Below, piece after piece: positions 53,060-62,852 of a stretch of DNA of 64,000 nucleotides. The notes under the pieces were generated by a model, which saw nothing but the letters and a program-made list of their open reading frames with translations, did not search any database and was not told where the DNA came from. Position 1 is the first letter of the stretch. The number at the start of each line of letters is the position of its first letter. The position numbers and the translations under genes were made by a program. The DNA comes from CBDDKS01 sp965230335 (GTDB lineage Bacteria; Pseudomonadota; Gammaproteobacteria; Enterobacterales; Kangiellaceae), in NCBI GenBank assembly GCA_965230335.1, contig CBDDKS010000006.1:2790001-2854000 (forward strand). The letters are read 5' to 3'.

Positions 53060-56000
53060 TTAAAGTGATAACAATGCACGACCAGGTGTCCAGGGTGCTT
53101 GGATGTTATCTAGCTCAGCTTCTAATTTGACTAATTCCTGATCGACAGCGTTCAGTTTTTTCGCCAATTGTTGATATTGTGTTTTGGCTACGTTATAGGC
53201 TTCTATATAAGTTCCAATAGGCGCTGCTTGTGCTTCCCAGTGTCCCCAAATAATAGTACCAATACGTTGCTGTAAACCTAAAGGTGCTTTTTCATTGGCT
53301 GCACTTTTTACCTTATCGCCGTTTAATAATAGATCAATGGCGTTTAATTGAGACTGCAAACCACGGGCTTTTTGTGCCATAGCTTCATTGGCAGCAGGCG
53401 TAATATCGATGGTTTTGAGTATATGTTTTAAACGATGATTCATTTCATTAAAATATCGACTGGCACCTGTTATGTTGCTGTTCAATGTGGCTGTTTGTTG
53501 CTGGAATTTTTGTAAAGCCTGTCTATCTTCGGCGATAAATTCTCCCACACCCAGTTCAGTCAAACGGAAGGTTTGAGGTGAGGTCAGTTGGCTGATTTGA
53601 CCGCCTTCACGTTTCATTAAAGTCACTGTGTAGCTGCCGGGCGTTGCCAGGGGGGCATTAGGTGACGTTCCCCAAGGACTCTCAGGTGCTTTTTTCAGAC
53701 TGACTGGATCACGAGATTCCAATCGAAAATCCCAGGCAACACGATGTAAGCCTTTACTTGTTTTTGCACTGACACGACGAATGGTTTGGCCATTGGCATT
53801 CTGAATCTGTAGCCATAGGCTGGGGTGCTCTTCATTGGCTTCGGCTTGTAAGGCTTCCCAGCTTGGGTAAGGTGTATCCTTGCCTGCTTTTTGTCGCTGC
53901 TTTTCTTTTTTGTGTCGCTTTTGTTTAAGGCTTTGGAAATCCTGGTTTAAGTAATAGCTCAATAGAACACCATATTCTGGATTAGGGGCAATGTAAAAAT
54001 TATCCCCCATCATACCTTTATCGCTGGAATAGCCACCCCAGCGACGGGTTTTAATAAAAATAGGAGTGTCTTTTACAGGAAATAAAGTAGCCGGTGTTTG
54101 TTTGAGTTGCGTTTCTGTTGTTCTTAATGGAGAGTAATCATCCAAAACATAAATACCTCGTCCAAAAGTACCTACCAAGAGATCATTTTCTCGACGTTGA
54201 ATGTCTAAATCACGAACAGAAATGGTTGGAAAGCCGCCTTTTAACTGTTTCCATTCTTTGCCACCATTTTGGGTGTAAAACAGGCCATATTCAGTGCCAA
54301 CAAATAATAAATTAGGATCAACATGATCTTCCATAATGGTGTGTGCTGTTCCACGTTTTGGTAAATTGGCAGAAATTGACTTCCAATTTTTACCCCGATT
54401 CGTTGATTTCAAGACATAAGGTTTGGCATCTCCCCGTTTATGATTGTCAAACACAGCGTAGAGTACCTCTTTGTTATGACGTGAAAATTGCAGATCTTCC
54501 ACCAGACTCATATCGGGTACACCAGGGAACTTGCTATAACGTGTCCATTGCTGGCCACCATTTGTTGTAATATGAATCAGACCGTCATCTGTGCCTACAG
54601 CAAGTAAACCTTCTTGTAAGATACTTTCATCAAGAGCAATCAAAGAACCATAGGTTGATGTGGAGTCATTTTTGGCAATGGCATCAATACTCCAAATACG
54701 ATCCATGACTTTTAGTTGATTTCTATCTAAACCACGGGATAAATCTGCAGAAACAGCTACCCAGCTTTCACCGCGATCATCTGAGCGGAATAGTTTTTCA
54801 GCACCATAGTAAAGACGTTTATGATTGTGTGGACTAATGAGTAAGGGTGAATTCCAGTTCCAACGATAAGCATTTTCACCGTCAGCCGGTAGAGGTGTGA
54901 TATACACTTTTTCCCGTGTTTGACGATCAATACGGGCCAGACCACCATATTGATATTGAGAATAAACAATATTCGGATTTTTAGGATCAATCGCTGGTTC
55001 AAATCCATCACCCCCTAAGGTAACCCACCAATCGGCATTGGTAATGCCTTCCACTGATGTATTACGAACGGCTGTGCCCAAGGTATTGTTGTCTTGGGTA
55101 CCGCCATACACATGATAAAAGGGCAAAGCATTATCAACGGCAATTCGATAAAACTGTGTCAACGGTAAATTACGCAAATGATTCCAGTGTTTGCCATTAT
55201 CAAAACTTTCATAGACACCGCCATCACCACCAATGCGTAAATGATTGGTATGCTCATGGTTTATCCACAGTGCATGGTCATCAACGTGACGTGCTTTAAA
55301 ACTTAATGATTGGAAGGTTTGTCCTCCATCTTGTGAAACTTTTGAAAAAGTGTCCATAACATAAAGACGTTCTGAGTTATGGGGATCAACGACTATTTCC
55401 TGATAATACTGAGGACTACTACTCATATAGTCGGAACGTTTTTCCCAGCTTTCACCAAAGTCAGTTGTACGATAAATACCTTTATCATCATCGTTGGCTT
55501 CAATGATGGCATAAACCATACCTGGATGACTGAGAGAGGCCGCCAAACCAATTCTTCCCAGCTCACTGGCTGGCAATCCCTGACTTAATTTCTTCCAGGT
55601 TTGTCCGCCATCACTGGATTTGTGAATGGCCGAACCCGGACCGCCATCAATTAAAGTCCAGACATGACGACGACGCTGATAAGTTGAGGCTATCATTTCA
55701 TCCAGATTATCAGGATTAACGACTACTTCATTAACACCTGTATATTCATCAATATTTAAAACACGCTCCCAATGTTTACCACCATCTGTGGTTTTATAGA
55801 GACCGCGATCACCGCCATTAGACCAGAGAGGGCCTTGTGCTGCTACAAAGAGTCGATTGCTGTCACGCGGATCAATAATGATTTGACTGATATGTCCTGA
55901 CTTTTTTAATCCCATGTTTTTAAAGGTTTTACCACCATCAATGGATTTATAAATACCATCACCATCGGCTACAGAACGTTGGGAGTTATTCTCGCCAGTA

Positions 56001-56332
56001 CCCACCCAGACAATATCAGGGTTATTAGGATCCAGCTCTACAACACCAATAGCATAGGAACCATAGTTATCAAAAATGGGCTTCCAGGTTGTGCCGGCAT
56101 TGTCTGTTTTCCATACGCCACCTGAAGCGACACTAACATAGTAAATATGTGGTTTTCCAGGAACAACGGCAATATCAGAAATGCGTCCTCCCGTATGGGC
56201 TGAACCGATATTACGTAATGTTAATGATGACGTAAAAATAGAAGAAAGAGAGTCTTCGTCAGCAAAGCTAGAGTTGAGTGTTGTAAACGAGCAAAATAAA
56301 AGACAAGAAAAGGACAACAATTTTTTTAACAT
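53060..56332 (-). CDS. Large exported BNR/VPS10-like beta-propeller protein (paralog 2)
   Basis: A 1090-aa exported protein and clear paralog of the 1074-aa protein at 18463-21687. Signal peptide MLKKLLSFSCLLFCSFTTLN. The propeller region has TDNAGTTWKPIF, SIDGGKTFKN, TTDGGKHWER, SSDGGQTWKK and TTDFGESWEK. The proteins align along their length, including GTGENNSQRSV and YQRRRHVWTLI. The C-terminal part is beta-sandwich then helical. The two lie on opposite strands about 35 kb apart, so they are not a tandem copy. No catalytic set seen. Confidence 0.85.
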   Translation of the reverse strand: MLKKLLSFSCLLFCSFTTLNSSFADEDSLSSIFTSSLTLRNIGSAHTGGRISDIAVVPGKPHIYYVSVASGGVWKTDNAGTTWKPIFDNYGSYAIGVVELDPNNPDIVWVGTGENNSQRSVADGDGIYKSIDGGKTFKNMGLKKSGHISQIIIDPRDSNRLFVAAQGPLWSNGGDRGLYKTTDGGKHWERVLNIDEYTGVNEVVVNPDNLDEMIASTYQRRRHVWTLIDGGPGSAIHKSSDGGQTWKKLSQGLPASELGRIGLAASLSHPGMVYAIIEANDDDKGIYRTTDFGESWEKRSDYMSSSPQYYQEIVVDPHNSERLYVMDTFSKVSQDGGQTFQSLSFKARHVDDHALWINHEHTNHLRIGGDGGVYESFDNGKHWNHLRNLPLTQFYRIAVDNALPFYHVYGGTQDNNTLGTAVRNTSVEGITNADWWVTLGGDGFEPAIDPKNPNIVYSQYQYGGLARIDRQTREKVYITPLPADGENAYRWNWNSPLLISPHNHKRLYYGAEKLFRSDDRGESWVAVSADLSRGLDRNQLKVMDRIWSIDAIAKNDSTSTYGSLIALDESILQEGLLAVGTDDGLIHITTNGGQQWTRYSKFPGVPDMSLVEDLQFSRHNKEVLYAVFDNHKRGDAKPYVLKSTNRGKNWKSISANLPKRGTAHTIMEDHVDPNLLFVGTEYGLFYTQNGGKEWKQLKGGFPTISVRDLDIQRRENDLLVGTFGRGIYVLDDYSPLRTTETQLKQTPATLFPVKDTPIFIKTRRWGGYSSDKGMMGDNFYIAPNPEYGVLLSYYLNQDFQSLKQKRHKKEKQRQKAGKDTPYPSWEALQAEANEEHPSLWLQIQNANGQTIRRVSAKTSKGLHRVAWDFRLESRDPVSLKKAPESPWGTSPNAPLATPGSYTVTLMKREGGQISQLTSPQTFRLTELGVGEFIAEDRQALQKFQQQTATLNSNITGASRYFNEMNHRLKHILKTIDITPAANEAMAQKARGLQSQLNAIDLLLNGDKVKSAANEKAPLGLQQRIGTIIWGHWEAQAAPIGTYIEAYNVAKTQYQQLAKKLNAVDQELVKLEAELDNIQAPWTPGRALLSL

Positions 56333-56639
56333 GGCTTGGCTCTATGTGTTTTTAAAAGAAGAGGGTTGAGTATTTATCGAGAGTATATCGTCAAATGACG
56401 AACACGATACAGAAAAATTTAACCCACGGATAAGATACCAAGTGAAATCATGAGATATTCTTATGCATCTTCTAAATACATGTCAATAACTTGCTAATAA
56501 GGCAGGATCAGTTATTCAGTTGAGTGAGTTTTACACAGAGGATGCTCTCTCGAATGGTAACGGATGTATTCATAAAATAAGGCTTGCTGACTGAGAAGAG
56601 ATTGATAAAATAAGCGACCATTTAAGAAGAGGAAAGAAA
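56333..56639. other. Divergent gap between BNR paralog 2 and gltX
   Basis: This stretch of 307 bp has no gene. A weak promoter for gltX is likely near 56584-56611 (TTGCTG, 16 bp, TAAAAT). Nothing else stood out. Confidence 0.4.
56584..56611 (+). promoter_or_regulatory. Candidate promoter of gltX
   Basis: TTGCTG (56584-56589) and TAAAAT (56606-56611) are spaced by 16 bp. The -10 matches five of six positions, the -35 only three. A leader of about 22 nt with AAGAGGAAAG precedes the ATG. Confidence 0.35.
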
Positions 56640-58082
56640 ATGTCTGCTGTTACTCAATCATTGGCCAGTCAATCCATAGTGACTCGATTTGCACCCAGCC
56701 CTACAGGGTATTTACATGTCGGTGGTGCCCGAACGGCATTATATTGCTGGTTACATGCTCGTCAGCATCAAGGCCAATTTATTCTTAGAGTTGAAGATAC
56801 TGACAGAGAGCGCTCAACGGATGAAGCCGTACAAGCCATATTGGATGGTATGGCTTGGCTGGGTCTGTCATGTGACACGGGACCTGTTTTTCAAACCCAC
56901 CGTTTTGATCGTTATCGAGAAGTGATACAACAATTATTAGACGAAGGTAAAGCTTATCGATGCTATTGTTCAAAGGAACGTTTGGAGCAGCTCAGGGAAG
57001 ATCAAATAGCCCATAAACAAAAGCCAAAATATGATGGTCGATGTGATGGTTTAAATCATGAAGATACTTCTTTACCTCACGTTGTGCGTTTTAGAAACCC
57101 TAAAGAGGGTCATGTTGTTTGGAATGATGTTGTCAAAGGGACTATCCGTATTGCCAATGAAGAACTGGATGATTTAATCATTGCCCGTACAGATGGCTCA
57201 CCTACCTATAATTTTACTGTGGTGGTTGATGATTATGACATGCAGGTGACACAGGTTATTCGAGGCGATGATCATATGAATAACACACCTCGCCAAATTA
57301 ATTTGTTTAAAGCATTGAATCAAACTCCACCGGAATATGCCCATGTGCCCATGATTTTGGGTGACGATGGTAAAAAGCTTTCAAAACGTCATGGTGCTGT
57401 GAGTGTTATGCAATACCGTGACGATGGGTATTTACCGCAGGCCTTGTTAAATTATTTGGTACGCTTAGGCTGGTCACACCAAGATCAGGAAATATTTTCA
57501 TTAGACGATATGTTAAAGCACTTTAGTATTGCCAATATTAATAAGTCAGCCTCTGCATTTAACTCTTCTAAATTAGACTGGCTCAATCAACATTATATGA
57601 AACACCTGCCTGTTGAGCAGGTTGCTGAAGCTTTAAACTGGCATATGACAGAACAACTGGAAATAAATATTGGACAAGGGCCTCAATTATCTGAACTCAT
57701 TCCTTTGGTTGTTGAACGTGTTAAAACTTTAAAAGAAATGGCTCAGTCACTGAGTTATTTCTATCAGGATTTTACTGACTATGATGCAACTGCCGCTAAA
57801 AAGCATCTGCGACCTGTCGCTAAAATGGCATTAGAGACAGTGTCGCGTTTGTTAGAAAATACAAATGACTGGCACCCCGATAACATTCAACAGGTGTTAG
57901 AAAATAGTGCAGAAGCCTTGAGTGTTGGTTTTGGAAAAATTGGTATGCCATTGCGAGTTGCTGTGACAGGAGGTGGTCAATCGCCTGATTTAAATCGTAC
58001 GTTATTCTTTATTGGTAAACAACGTACGTTACAGCGTATACAAAAAGCCTTGGCGTTTATTCAGGCAAGAGAGGCTGGATAA
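56640..58082 (+). CDS. gltX: Glutamate--tRNA ligase
   Basis: Class I aminoacyl-tRNA synthetase charging tRNA-Glu, 480 aa. The HIGH motif is FAPSPTGYLHVGGARTALY (residues about 17-35) and the KMSKS equivalent is GKKLSKRHGAVSV. The zinc-type segment of GluRS is CYCSKERLEQLRED, CDGLNH. The anticodon-binding domain completes the C-terminus. The start at the ATG (56640) follows AAGAGGAAAG. It converges on the methyltransferase gene; no tRNA-Glu lies in the window. Confidence 0.97.
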   Translation: MSAVTQSLASQSIVTRFAPSPTGYLHVGGARTALYCWLHARQHQGQFILRVEDTDRERSTDEAVQAILDGMAWLGLSCDTGPVFQTHRFDRYREVIQQLLDEGKAYRCYCSKERLEQLREDQIAHKQKPKYDGRCDGLNHEDTSLPHVVRFRNPKEGHVVWNDVVKGTIRIANEELDDLIIARTDGSPTYNFTVVVDDYDMQVTQVIRGDDHMNNTPRQINLFKALNQTPPEYAHVPMILGDDGKKLSKRHGAVSVMQYRDDGYLPQALLNYLVRLGWSHQDQEIFSLDDMLKHFSIANINKSASAFNSSKLDWLNQHYMKHLPVEQVAEALNWHMTEQLEINIGQGPQLSELIPLVVERVKTLKEMAQSLSYFYQDFTDYDATAAKKHLRPVAKMALETVSRLLENTNDWHPDNIQQVLENSAEALSVGFGKIGMPLRVAVTGGGQSPDLNRTLFFIGKQRTLQRIQKALAFIQAREAG

Positions 58083-58128
58083 GTTATAGATAACTGAGTT
58101 AATAAAATTTCAGAATAATGGGGCTTAT

Positions 58129-58956
58129 TTAGAATTGTGAAACAAAAGTTTCTTTGGTTTCTTTTTTTATTTCTTTGGGCTTGGTAAATTTAAATACAAA
58201 ACGACTGCTCCCGCCTTTTTTATAGGGGACAAACATCATATGTTTTTTTAGATTATCGCGTGGATTACTTAAAAAATTGGCTGAACCTGAAAAAATAAAT
58301 CCTGCATCAATCAGTCGTTTTTTAACGTAGGATGGATCGATTCTATGTAGTGTATTTCCGGTAGATGTTGGACTGCCGTGTATGGCTCTATGATCAATAA
58401 CCCCTAACATGCCATTAGGTTTTAATGCTTTAAAAACTTGTTGAATTAGGTTTTCTTCATCAATTACAGGCCATCGGGTGTCTGCTGTATAAAAAATATC
58501 ATGGTATGAGTCCATAATAAAAATGGCATCAAATTCGTTTTCTTTTAGATTAAAGTGATTAGGATCTTCAACAAAGGTTTCGACATTATTCAATCGTTTG
58601 TATCGGTTTTTGGCTTTTTTTGCTTTTAATTGCGAGACTGAACCATGCCAGGAACAAGATCTGTAATGGGCAATAACGGTTCCTTTATCGCCTACAGCAT
58701 ACGAAAAAAGTTCTGCGTAATAGCCATCACCAGCAAATAATTCCAATACTTTTGAACCAGGTTGTATATTATAAAACTTGAGTGTTTTATATGGCTTTCT
58801 GGCAAAATCCAAACGTTTATCTACAGCCAAACGTGATTGACTATACAAATCTTTTACCCATATATTTTTAGAATGAGCAGTCATTGGCATTATCTGTAGT
58901 AAATACAGGGCACCAATCACGTAAGATATTGATAATTTAGTGATAAAATCTTTCAT
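58129..58956 (-). CDS. Exported class I SAM-dependent methyltransferase-like protein
   Basis: A 275-aa protein with a SAM fold and an N-terminal hydrophobic segment (MKDFITKLSISYVIGALYLL ...) that looks like a signal peptide with cleavage near AHS. The SAM motif I is GSKVLELFAGDGYYAELFSYAVG; post-I has VDHRAIHGSPTST, and DAIFIMDSYHDIF is motif II-like. This class of predicted methyltransferase (COG4798-type) is found outside the cytoplasm, which is odd because SAM is cytosolic. It ends with a Lys/Glu tail (TKPKEIKKETKETF). Function unknown. Confidence 0.77.
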   Translation of the reverse strand: MKDFITKLSISYVIGALYLLQIMPMTAHSKNIWVKDLYSQSRLAVDKRLDFARKPYKTLKFYNIQPGSKVLELFAGDGYYAELFSYAVGDKGTVIAHYRSCSWHGSVSQLKAKKAKNRYKRLNNVETFVEDPNHFNLKENEFDAIFIMDSYHDIFYTADTRWPVIDEENLIQQVFKALKPNGMLGVIDHRAIHGSPTSTGNTLHRIDPSYVKKRLIDAGFIFSGSANFLSNPRDNLKKHMMFVPYKKGGSSRFVFKFTKPKEIKKETKETFVSQF

Positions 58957-59106
58957 ATGCTAATTATATAATGATTTGACTTGAGATCTGAATTATATTG
59001 TAACAGTATATTGCAACATAAAATGATCTTATGTAGCTTAGAGTCTGTTGCTGGGTCTGTTGTTCAATAGAGACGCTCATTTTTTATATTTTAAAGCGTT
59101 GTACTT

Positions 59107-59150
59107 TAAAGATTTGTATCCTAAATTCTAAAGATTTGTATTCTAAAGAG
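59107..59150 (+). repeat. Tandem repeat, 22-bp unit, two copies
   Basis: TAAAGATTTGTATCCTAAATTC (59107-59128) in outline, and TAAAGATTTGTATTCTAAAG (59129 on) share most bases. A third, weaker copy may lie before 59107. It ends at the ribosome-site region of the M23 peptidase gene. Confidence 0.55.
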
Positions 59151-59157
59151 TGATGTT

Positions 59158-59991
59158 ATGCGTTTATTTTATACTTTTGTGATGATGGCTTGTTTTTCAA
59201 GTACGCTTGGTGCAGAAATACCTTTGGAGTTCATCAAAAAAGAACTGGTACAAGGAGGCTATGTTATTGCAAAAACCCAGCCCGAAACACAAGTATTTTT
59301 TGCAAATCATAAAGTGGTGGTCAATCATAGGGGATATTTTGTGATTGGTTTTGGGAGAGACGCGAAAACCAATCAGTTGTTACGGTTGCAACATGGAAAA
59401 AATGTACGTAAGGTACCTTTGATGATCACTCGTAGAGAATGGAAAACAGAACGTATTGATAATTTACCTGAACAAAAAGTATCACCTAAATCACCCGAAA
59501 TATTACAACGTATTCGCAAAGAAGTGCAATTGGTAAAACAAGCAAGAAGTATGGTGTCGCAACAGAACGCTTTTTTACAAACTTTTAAAGCACCGGCTCA
59601 AGGTCGCATCAGTGGTGTCTATGGCAGTCAACGAATTTTAAATGGTATTCCTAAACGTCCGCATTATGGCATCGATATCGCTGCTGCAAAAGGTACGCCT
59701 GTGTTAACACCTGCAGATGGTATTGTCCGGTTAGTTGCTGAGGATATGTATTATTCGGGGGGAACTTTGATTATTGATCATGGATTGGGTTTGTCATCAA
59801 CCATGATTCATTTGCATTCAATTAATGTTAAGGAGGGAGACCTGGTCAAACAGGGGCAAAAAGTAGCAACAGTCGGATCAACAGGAAGGTCAACGGGGCC
59901 TCATCTTGATTGGCGTATCAATTGGTTCAATCAAAGATTGGACCCCACGTTATTTGTCAGCTCAAGAGCTTTAATGTCAACGTCTCAATAA
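59158..59991 (+). CDS. M23-family (LytM/NlpD-like) metallopeptidase, exported
   Basis: A 277-aa cell-wall peptidase. Signal peptide MRLFYTFVMMACFSSTLGA. The M23 domain (about residues 145-265) has HYGIDIAAAKGTPVLTPADG (His and Asp ligands), then STMIHLHSINVKEGD and GPHLDWRINWFNQRLDP. These keep the HxxxD and HxH ligand pattern, so the enzyme should be active. The N-terminal 110 residues are a family-specific domain. It is most like gammaproteobacterial DipM/YebA-type proteins, not pure EnvC. It ends 8 bp from the convergent dehydrogenase gene. Confidence 0.9.
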   Translation: MRLFYTFVMMACFSSTLGAEIPLEFIKKELVQGGYVIAKTQPETQVFFANHKVVVNHRGYFVIGFGRDAKTNQLLRLQHGKNVRKVPLMITRREWKTERIDNLPEQKVSPKSPEILQRIRKEVQLVKQARSMVSQQNAFLQTFKAPAQGRISGVYGSQRILNGIPKRPHYGIDIAAAKGTPVLTPADGIVRLVAEDMYYSGGTLIIDHGLGLSSTMIHLHSINVKEGDLVKQGQKVATVGSTGRSTGPHLDWRINWFNQRLDPTLFVSSRALMSTSQ

Positions 59992-59999
59992 GGTTATCA

Positions 60000-61040
60000 T
60001 CAGGAGGATGATTTGGCAGCAGCAACTTTAGCACGAGCCATTTCATCAGCCACAATGTTGGTTGCTTTATCTTCTTTATCTGCCTGACTGAAAATATCTT
60101 CTAATGTTTGGTAAATGCAGCTTACCTTATCATAGGCAACTTCACGATTATAATTATTTTCAAAAGAGACATTAATGATGCCACCAGCATTAATCACATA
60201 ATCTGGTGCGTAAAGAATGCCTTTCTTTAATAATTCTATACCGTGACGATCTTCTGCAAGCTGATTGTTGGCAGCACCCGCTACAATTTTTGTATTTAAT
60301 AGAGGCAAAGTTGTATCGTTGATAACGGCTCCTAAAGCACAAGGGGCATAAACATCAACGGCTTGCTGGTAAATACCATCAGGCGCAACAGGTGTTGCAT
60401 CGAAATCATTGACAACCCGATCCAGATTATTTTGATTGATATCAGTCACAATCAGTTTTGCTCCTTCTTTATGTAGATATTCGCAAAGATAATAACCAAC
60501 ATGGCCTAATCCCTGAACCGAAATGGTTAATCCTTCTAAATTGCTGGATTGTATTTTGTGTTTAACGGCTGATTTTATGCCCATGTAAACGCCATAAGCT
60601 GTAACTGGAGAGGGGTCACCACTTTTACCTTCCAAACCGACAACATGTTTGGTTTCGCGATTCACAATAGCCATGTCATCCGGGTTAATACCGACATCTT
60701 CGGCTGTAATGTAACGACCGCTGAGACTATCCAGAAAACGGCCGAATGCCAAAAATAGATCATCTGTCTTCATGGTTTTGGCATTGCCAATGATGATGGA
60801 CTTACCACCGCCCATCGCTAATCCAGCCATGGCATTTTTATAAGTCATACCGCGTGACAAACGTAAAACATCCACTAAAGCTTCTTCGTCGGAAACATAA
60901 TCCCACATTCTGCAGCCACCGACGGCAGCACCTAAGGCAGTGCTGTGTACAGCAATAATGGATTTCAGGCCACTTTCTGTGTCATTAAAGTAAACCACCT
61001 GTTCATGATCATCATAAGCTTTACAACTAAAAACAGACAT
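60000..61040 (-). CDS. Leucine/phenylalanine/valine dehydrogenase
   Basis: Amino-acid dehydrogenase of the Glu/Leu/Phe/Val family, 346 aa, close to leucine dehydrogenase length. The catalytic region MTYKNAMAGLAMGGGKSIIIG has both expected lysines; TAEDVGINPDDMAIVNRETK follows, and the Rossmann segment is LTISVQGLGHVGYYLCEYLH. It deaminates a branched-chain or aromatic amino acid to the 2-oxo acid, using NAD. It lies 57 bp after the ALDH7 gene and may share its promoter. The E1 subunits at the left end could act on such 2-oxo acids, but they are distant. Confidence 0.87.
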   Translation of the reverse strand: MSVFSCKAYDDHEQVVYFNDTESGLKSIIAVHSTALGAAVGGCRMWDYVSDEEALVDVLRLSRGMTYKNAMAGLAMGGGKSIIIGNAKTMKTDDLFLAFGRFLDSLSGRYITAEDVGINPDDMAIVNRETKHVVGLEGKSGDPSPVTAYGVYMGIKSAVKHKIQSSNLEGLTISVQGLGHVGYYLCEYLHKEGAKLIVTDINQNNLDRVVNDFDATPVAPDGIYQQAVDVYAPCALGAVINDTTLPLLNTKIVAGAANNQLAEDRHGIELLKKGILYAPDYVINAGGIINVSFENNYNREVAYDKVSCIYQTLEDIFSQADKEDKATNIVADEMARAKVAAAKSSS

Positions 61041-61097
61041 TTATTATCTTACCTCATCAATTGAATTCATTCGTTACATGAAATGGAAACTGTTTTA

Positions 61098-62621
61098 TCA
61101 ATTAAGATTAAACTCGATACCTTGTGCAAGTGTTGGCTTGCTTCCCCAAAATATGGTGTTGGTTTGACGTCGCATATAAGCTTTCCAGGCATCTGAACCT
61201 GCTTCTCTACCACCACCGGTTTCTTTTTCGCCGCCAAAAGCACCACCTATTTCTGCGCCTGAAGTACCGATATTAATATTGGCTATACCGCAGTCACTGC
61301 CCGCAGCTGATAAAAAGGTTTCTGCTGTTTGTAAATCATTGGTAAATAATGCGGATGATAACCCCTGACGAACCTGATTATTCATTTCAATGGCTTCTTC
61401 GATATGCTGATAAGCCATTACATACAGAATGGGCGCAAAGGTTTCGTTTTGCACCACAGACCAATCATTTTTGGCTTGAATGATGGTGGGCTCTACAAAG
61501 TAGCCTTTTCCATCAATAACGTTGCCGCCACACAAAACTTTGCCACCTGAATTTTTAGCCGCTGCTATGGTTTCCAAATAATTTTTTTGGGCAGCTTCAT
61601 CGATTAATGGCCCCATCAGATTATTAGTATCTAAAGGATCTCCTATGGCAACTTGCTGATAGGCATTAATTAAGGTTGGTAAAACCTTATCGATTAAACT
61701 TTCATGGACAATTAAACGACGGGTTGTTGTACATCTTTGGCCTGCTGTACCCACAGCGCCGAAGACAACAGAAGGAATGGCCAGATGCAATGATGCGGTT
61801 TTATCGATAATGACGGCATTATTACCTGATAATTCCAGTAATGATTTCCCCATACGTTCAGCCACTTTAATACCCACCAGTTTGCCAACAACACTGGAAC
61901 CGGTAAATGACATTTTTTTCACACGCTCATCATCAATAAAACGCTGTGTCAGTTGATGCTTCTCTCCATCAATAAAGGTGAAGAAAACAGGTGGGAGCCC
62001 CATTTTCTGCATGACATCGTTGCAAATTCTTTGTACCGCAATAGCTGTTAGGGGTGTTTTGGGAGAGGGTTTCCAAATGGTGACATTACCGCAAATGGCG
62101 GCAATAAAGGCGTTCCATGACCACACAGCAACAGGAAAGTTAAAAGCAGAGATGACACCGACAATACCCAATGGATGCCATTGTTCATACATTCGATGTT
62201 CGGGTCTTTCTGAATGCATGGTGTTGCCGTAAAGCATTCGGGACTGGCCAACTGCAAAATCAGCCATATCGATCATTTCCTGAACTTCACCATCGCCTTC
62301 GGCTTTGATTTTTCCCATTTCCAGGGAAACCAAACTACCCAAAGCATCTTTATGTTGCCTTAAAGCTTCTCCAATTTGACGAACTAATTCACCTCTTTGA
62401 GGGGCTGGCACCATTCGCCAGAGTTTGGCAGATTCTTCTGCTTTGGATAAGATACGCTCATAATCCTCATGATTTGCTGTATACACTGAGCTGATGATTG
62501 CTTCTGTACTGGGATTAATAGAAGATATTGATTGAGATGTTTGAGCATCAGACCATTCATTAATACCTAGATAAGCACCTGAATGATAGTTTTCAATACC
62601 AAAAATATGTTTTAAATCCAC
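61098..62621 (-). CDS. ALDH7-family aldehyde dehydrogenase (P6C/aminoadipate-semialdehyde type)
   Basis: A 507-aa NAD(P)-dependent aldehyde dehydrogenase. The catalytic Cys is in GTAGQRCTTTRRLIVHE and the catalytic Glu lies in LLELSGNN. The C-terminus, GGGREAGSDAWKAYMRRQTN, then LAQGIEF, matches ALDH7A1/antiquitin and bacterial AmaB, which oxidise alpha-aminoadipate semialdehyde in lysine breakdown. No other lysine-pathway gene is adjacent. It is upstream of, and on the same strand as, the leucine-dehydrogenase-like gene. Confidence 0.88.
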   Translation of the reverse strand: MDLKHIFGIENYHSGAYLGINEWSDAQTSQSISSINPSTEAIISSVYTANHEDYERILSKAEESAKLWRMVPAPQRGELVRQIGEALRQHKDALGSLVSLEMGKIKAEGDGEVQEMIDMADFAVGQSRMLYGNTMHSERPEHRMYEQWHPLGIVGVISAFNFPVAVWSWNAFIAAICGNVTIWKPSPKTPLTAIAVQRICNDVMQKMGLPPVFFTFIDGEKHQLTQRFIDDERVKKMSFTGSSVVGKLVGIKVAERMGKSLLELSGNNAVIIDKTASLHLAIPSVVFGAVGTAGQRCTTTRRLIVHESLIDKVLPTLINAYQQVAIGDPLDTNNLMGPLIDEAAQKNYLETIAAAKNSGGKVLCGGNVIDGKGYFVEPTIIQAKNDWSVVQNETFAPILYVMAYQHIEEAIEMNNQVRQGLSSALFTNDLQTAETFLSAAGSDCGIANINIGTSGAEIGGAFGGEKETGGGREAGSDAWKAYMRRQTNTIFWGSKPTLAQGIEFNLN

Positions 62622-62852
62622 AAGATACCGCCAAATGTTAAAGTAAAATGTTAGAAATTTATGTCTTACAAAGCAAGATTTGGGCGCAACTTTATCACTC
62701 TAAGGCGGGCAGAGCCAGTTTTTCTCTCATATTCTTTTATCAAACCTGGCACCTAACAGGTTTGAAAATCGGTTATTTTTTGCCTAACTGTTCACAAATT
62801 GCTTGTTTCTCCCTAGATAAAGCGATAGCCTAGGCTATAGTGTAATAAATAG

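Noticed and set aside
62648..62833. 61-codon plus-strand reading frame
   Set aside because: No ribosome site or family, overlaps a promoter-like gap; chance.
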